Position numbers and translations under genes: made by a program. The notes beneath the pieces were generated by a model that did no database searches, had not been told where the DNA came from, and worked only from the letters and a program-made list of their open reading frames with translations. From NCBI RefSeq assembly GCF_018613195.1, contig NZ_JAGGQQ010000005.1, positions 401,593 through 465,592 on the forward strand: DNA of 64,000 nucleotides, written 5' to 3'. Shown piece by piece: positions 60,876 to 64,000 of the stretch (the stretch's first letter is position 1; every line of letters starts with the position of its first letter). The stretch comes from Bacillus sp. ISL-45 (GTDB lineage Bacteria; Bacillota; Bacilli; Bacillales; Cytobacillaceae).

Positions 60876-61469
60876 GTGGGAATAGTGAAGTGGAAAGGAA
60901 TATTGGAGAGCCTCCTGTTTGCGGCAGGTGATGAAGGATTGAGCCTGAAGCAAATTACAGCTGTGCTTGAAGTAGATGAACTCCAGGCCAATGAAATTGT
61001 TACCCAACTTCAGCAGGATTATGAAGATGACGAAAATCGCGGAATAACAATCGTCCAGCTGGCTGGAGTATACCAGCTGGCCACGAAAAAAGAACATGCT
61101 GATTACTTAAGAAAGCTTGTGGAATCTCCTGGAACCGCGCACTTGTCACAAGCAGCACTAGAAACTTTGGCGATTGTAGCTTACAAGCAGCCAATTACAA
61201 GGGCTGAAATCGAGGAAATCCGCGGGGTAAAAACGGAAAGACCTCTTCATACGCTGTCTTCAAGGGCTTTGATTAAAGAAGTTGGAAGAGCAGAAGGCAC
61301 GGGACGGGCAATTTTATATGGAACAACAAAAGAATTTCTCGATTATTTCGGGTTGAAAAATATAAGTGAACTGCCTCCTCTTCCTGATCATATTGAGGAT
61401 GATGAATTGCAGGATGACGCGGATTTATTCTTTGAGAAATTCCAGGAAACAATGGAAGCAGATCAATAG
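60876..61469 (+). CDS. scpB: Segregation and condensation protein B
   Basis: The product has 197 residues from GTG 60876, 7 nt after AAGGAG. Two winged helices: the first around [20 protein letters not shown], the second with [20 protein letters not shown] and [18 protein letters not shown]. The acidic C-terminal tail is typical. It dimerises and binds ScpA. It starts 4 bp after scpA. Confidence 0.95.
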   Translation: MGIVKWKGILESLLFAAGDEGLSLKQITAVLEVDELQANEIVTQLQQDYEDDENRGITIVQLAGVYQLATKKEHADYLRKLVESPGTAHLSQAALETLAIVAYKQPITRAEIEEIRGVKTERPLHTLSSRALIKEVGRAEGTGRAILYGTTKEFLDYFGLKNISELPPLPDHIEDDELQDDADLFFEKFQETMEADQ

Positions 61470-61621
61470 CTTTTGTGCACAAAGTTTAGAATTTATGATA
61501 AAATCAAAATAATTATTCTGGAAATGCTAAATAGACGAATGCCAGGCTTCTGCCTTCTTCTGCAAAGCATTTCTTTCTACATAAGGTTTTTTAAGAATGA
61601 ATGTCCAACGGGAGGAATACC

Positions 61622-62041
61622 ATGCTTATAAAGCAATGTATTGGTTATGAACTTGAAAAAGAAAAATCAAACACCTCGGAGGATTTTTTCAACCGAAGCG
61701 AAGTGACATTTGTGGAAGATGGCAAGGAGAAAACCCTGCATGTCCTTTATGTAAGGTATTTTGATGAGTTGGCTGGAAGTGTCACTCCTTTTCAACAGGA
61801 TCCAATCTTCAACGCCGGAAGCAAGGAAGTATATATGAGGGATCTGGTGGCACTAGCTGCTTTATTGAAAAATCCGGGATATCGCCATCGTAAAAGGGTA
61901 TATATAAATGAACAGAGAGAGTTCGCGGATATTTTCAAAGGACTGGATTACAGTAAGATTCCTGGGATATACGAAGGCATCGAGCAAAAAGGCAGCTTTG
62001 AAGTGCGCTCTCCCTTGGATTATATTATCCAGCCGGTATAG
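61622..62041 (+). CDS. Uncharacterised protein (139 aa) between scpB and ypuI
   Basis: The product has 139 residues from ATG 61622, 7 nt after GGGAGG; the frame opens 7 codons earlier. It is hydrophilic and soluble-looking, beginning MLIKQCIGYELEKEKS with a single cysteine near the start and blocks such as VLYVRYFDELAGSVTPF and YRHRKRVYINEQREFADIF. I recognise no family. B. subtilis has no gene here, so it is a lineage-specific insertion. A family C remnant begins at its stop codon. Confidence 0.65.
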   Translation: MLIKQCIGYELEKEKSNTSEDFFNRSEVTFVEDGKEKTLHVLYVRYFDELAGSVTPFQQDPIFNAGSKEVYMRDLVALAALLKNPGYRHRKRVYINEQREFADIFKGLDYSKIPGIYEGIEQKGSFEVRSPLDYIIQPV

Positions 62042-62058
62042 TTTCGTAAACTTTGTTG
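62042..62058. repeat. Family C repeat remnant
   Basis: TTTCGTAAACTTTGTTG equals 17 bases of the reversed right end of the full copies (TTTTCGTAAACTTTGTTGC). It starts right after the TAG of the preceding gene. Confidence 0.5.
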
Positions 62059-62196
62059 TCTTTACTCTCCGGCTCTCAAGATTCTTGGCTGCGGGAGTTC
62101 ACTTTAAAGAGACCCAATTCCGAATCAATCATGAGAGTCCGTCGGAAAAAAGCGACGTCGAAGGTGAAATGGTTAAAATCCAGTGGGGGTGTCAAT

Positions 62197-62685
62197 TTGG
62201 GAAATACAATCGTAAAAACACAAATCGAGGAAGTAAGGGGATTTCTGGCCGATACTGTTGTGAAGCTGGAGAATTACCTGAATGAAACAACCCTTGAAAA
62301 ACTAAAACAAGGGCAGCCATCAGACGAAGAATACTATAAAACGATACTTTCAAGCCTTCGAAAGCTGGCTGTATACTGTGATGAAGGTCTGGATGCGTGC
62401 AGGGTGATTCTGCAGGCGGAAGTTTTTTCAAAGCCGGCAGCTGAGAAGACGCTCTATCGAATCTACTATCAGTGCATTGAAGAGTTCTTCTCTCCTAAAA
62501 GCGATGCATGGTATGAGGACAGCAGAGCCGCTTATACTGGAAAAAATGCAATCAAGTTCAGGCAGCAAGTGACGGCTGAATTAAACGGACTGATGGTCAG
62601 CCTTGAAAGTGGTTTTCAGAGAATCCGTGAAGAGCTTGAATATTACGAAACAGATTATCGGACAAAAATGCTTCAATCAAGATAA
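62197..62685 (+). CDS. ypuI: YpuI-like DUF3907 protein
   Basis: The product has 162 residues from TTG 62197, 6 nt after GGGGTG, starting MGNTIVKTQIEEVRGFL as in B. subtilis YpuI. Highly conserved blocks are SSLRKLAVYCDEGLDACRVI, YYQCIEEFFSPKSDAWYED, and the end YYETDYRTKMLQSR. The open frame upstream to 62053 has no site. Function is unknown. It is followed by a terminator and then dacB. Confidence 0.87.
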   Translation: MGNTIVKTQIEEVRGFLADTVVKLENYLNETTLEKLKQGQPSDEEYYKTILSSLRKLAVYCDEGLDACRVILQAEVFSKPAAEKTLYRIYYQCIEEFFSPKSDAWYEDSRAAYTGKNAIKFRQQVTAELNGLMVSLESGFQRIREELEYYETDYRTKMLQSR

Positions 62686-62693
62686 TGAATACC

Positions 62694-62728
62694 CGGGAAC
62701 AGCTATTAACTGGCTGTTCCCTTTTTTA
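62694..62728 (+). terminator. Intrinsic terminator of ypuI
   Basis: GGGAACAGC and GCTGTTCCC form a perfect stem followed by TTTTTTAT. Confidence 0.9.
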
Positions 62729-62802
62729 TTTAGAAAATGGTTGTTGGTCTGCTCCATTCAGAAAAATTTTCAACTCACCGCTGTGCTCGTCCTCCGATTT
62801 AT

Positions 62803-62831
62803 GTCATAACACTTCTTGTCCTGCATAAACT
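62803..62831 (+). promoter_or_regulatory. Sigma-E promoter of dacB
   Basis: GTCATAAC (-35, 62803-62810), 13 bp, CATAAACT (-10, 62824-62831; one difference from CATACAnT). dacB is a known sigma-E gene; the start codon is 35 bp downstream. Confidence 0.65.
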
Positions 62832-62865
62832 TGTACAAACTGCCAAAGGAGACGAGGGTCTGTCA

Positions 62866-64000
62866 ATGAAAAGGATATGGATGAAATTATTGTTAATTGT
62901 CACTCTGTTGATCTACAGCATTCCTCAAACAGCGCAGGCTTCTGTGTCGGTAAGTGCCCGAAGCGCTATTTTGATAGAACAGGAATCTGGCAGGGTTTTA
63001 TACGAGAAGGAGGCACACAGAGTTAGCAGGATTGCCAGTATTACGAAAATCATGACGGCTATCCTTGCGATAGAATCTGGCAGACTGGATGAGAAGGTGA
63101 AAGTGACTGAGAAGGCAGTCCGTACCGAGGGATCATCTATTTACTTGAAGCCGGGAGAAAAAATCAGGCTGGAGGATCTGGTGTATGGTTTGATGCTTAG
63201 ATCGGGTAATGATGCAGCCGTCGCAATCGCCGAACATGTTGGTGGCAGCCTGGATGGATTTGTCTATTTGATGAATGAGAAGGCGCAGCAAATCGGCATG
63301 GAAAATACGCACTTCGCTAACCCCCACGGATTGGATGATCATGAAGATCATGTTTCCACAGCATATGACATGGCTCTTTTAACTCGCTATGCAATGGAAA
63401 ACGAGGTTTACAAGGAGATTTCCGGTACAAAGATTCACAGAGCTCCTAATCCAACAGAAACATGGGACAGGGTTTGGAAAAATAAGAATCGCCTCCTGAC
63501 AGAGAAATATAAGTATTGCACCGGTGGGAAGACCGGTTATACAAAACGGGCGAAAAGAACTTTGGTCTCAACAGCCCAAAAGGGTGATTTTGAGTTAATC
63601 GCAGTCACACTCAATGCACCTGACGATTGGAATGACCACATCCAGATGTTTGAAACAGCATTTTCAAATTACGACATTGTAGAAATCCTTTCTAAGGGTA
63701 AAGTGAAAGGGATAAAGGATGCGGATTATAAAAATAAAGTTTATCTGAACCATTCATTTGTATACCCGCTAACCTCAGAAGAAGAAGACTTAGTCAAAGT
63801 AGAATATAGATTGAAAAAGGCGGCACCAGACGGAGAGGAAACTCGATCTCCTATCGCAGGCCGGGCAAATGTCTATATAGATGATAATCAGATTGCAAGT
63901 TTGCCTGTTTATTACCAAGTGAAGGAAAAAGAGAAAAGCTCCTTCTTGGACCTTTTTAAAAATATCTTTACCTCAATAGCAGGGGTCCAGGATCATGGTT
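62866..64000 (+). CDS. dacB: Spore-cortex D-alanyl-D-alanine carboxypeptidase (PBP5*), 3' end cut by the window
   Basis: 378 codons are present and the frame is still open at the window edge, a few residues short of the expected length of about 382. A signal peptide covers residues 1-25. Motifs are IASITKIMTA (Ser, Lys), LMLRSGNDAAVAIAEHVGG and GGKTGYTKRAKRTLV. NPHGLDDHEDH and the C-terminal FLDLFKNIFTSIAGV amphipathic helix match B. subtilis DacB. It reduces cross-linking of spore cortex peptidoglycan from the mother-cell side. AGGG precedes ATG 62866. It shares its fold with dacF 13 kb upstream. Confidence 0.94.
   Translation, partial: MKRIWMKLLLIVTLLIYSIPQTAQASVSVSARSAILIEQESGRVLYEKEAHRVSRIASITKIMTAILAIESGRLDEKVKVTEKAVRTEGSSIYLKPGEKIRLEDLVYGLMLRSGNDAAVAIAEHVGGSLDGFVYLMNEKAQQIGMENTHFANPHGLDDHEDHVSTAYDMALLTRYAMENEVYKEISGTKIHRAPNPTETWDRVWKNKNRLLTEKYKYCTGGKTGYTKRAKRTLVSTAQKGDFELIAVTLNAPDDWNDHIQMFETAFSNYDIVEILSKGKVKGIKDADYKNKVYLNHSFVYPLTSEEEDLVKVEYRLKKAAPDGEETRSPIAGRANVYIDDNQIASLPVYYQVKEKEKSSFLDLFKNIFTSIAGVQDHG

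Overview
The window is chromosomal backbone from an endospore-forming member of the Bacillaceae. Gene content and order follow the Bacillus subtilis yqiW-to-dacB stretch closely: brxB, the art transporter, yqjA/B/D/E, polY1, gndA, zwf, rnz, namA, proI, yqjP/Q, yqjW/X, yqkB/D/E/F, mciZ, nudF, spoIIM, fur, yqzK, xerD, drm-pupG-pdp, dacF-spoIIA-sigF, spoVA, lysA, ribT, ypuF, scpA-scpB, ypuI, dacB. The repeat families resemble those of several environmental Bacillus-type genomes (Mesobacillus-like is a guess from the sequence feel, not a demonstrated assignment). I saw no transposase, phage gene, tRNA, rRNA or CRISPR array.

Layout. 0-9 kb: the end of meaB, a bacilliredoxin, an arginine-type ABC transporter, an exporter-like membrane protein, an L,D-transpeptidase, the Prli42 miniprotein, and methylmalonyl-CoA epimerase with an acyl-CoA carboxylase beta subunit; with meaB these form a propionyl/methylmalonyl-CoA theme. 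9-12 kb: a 52-bp tandem repeat, then a CheW and a chemoreceptor facing each other, each behind a well-formed sigma-D promoter. 12-20 kb: DNA polymerase IV, the oxidative pentose-phosphate enzymes GndA and Zwf, an esterase and RNase Z. 20-24 kb: a cadC-cadA metal-resistance pair whose ATPase has an in-frame TGA exactly at the first cysteine of its CxxC metal-binding motif, then a methyltransferase with an apparent homopolymer frameshift. 24-34 kb: NamA, a glycosyltransferase, ProI under a proline T-box, an MBL hydrolase, a dehydrogenase, a LexA-controlled Y-family polymerase with its YolD-like partner, and two Fe-S related genes back to back.

34-41 kb: HMG-CoA lyase is divergent from thiolase-scoA-scoB, together converting HMG-CoA through acetoacetate to acetyl-CoA, with a perfect 11-bp palindrome between the two units. 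41-50 kb: mciZ, nudF, an endonuclease Q homologue, spoIIM, fur, xerD and the nucleoside salvage operon drm-pupG-pdp. 50-57 kb: the sporulation core. dacF has a sigma-F promoter; spoIIAA-AB-sigF has a perfect sigma-H promoter and a Spo0A box; the spoVA operon lacks spoVAC, spoVAD and spoVAEb. 57-64 kb: lysA, ribT, scpAB, ypuI and dacB (cut by the window edge, with a sigma-E promoter).

Three families of palindromic intergenic repeats punctuate the window, here called A, B and C. One copy of family B supplies the C-terminal tail of the YpuF-like protein, and one copy of family C sits between the T-box terminator and proI. The observations most worth following are the UGA in cadA, the truncated spoVA operon, the repeat families and the divergent ketone-body operator. 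Start codons were chosen from ribosome-binding sites and remembered homologues; all assignments are by eye without database searches.
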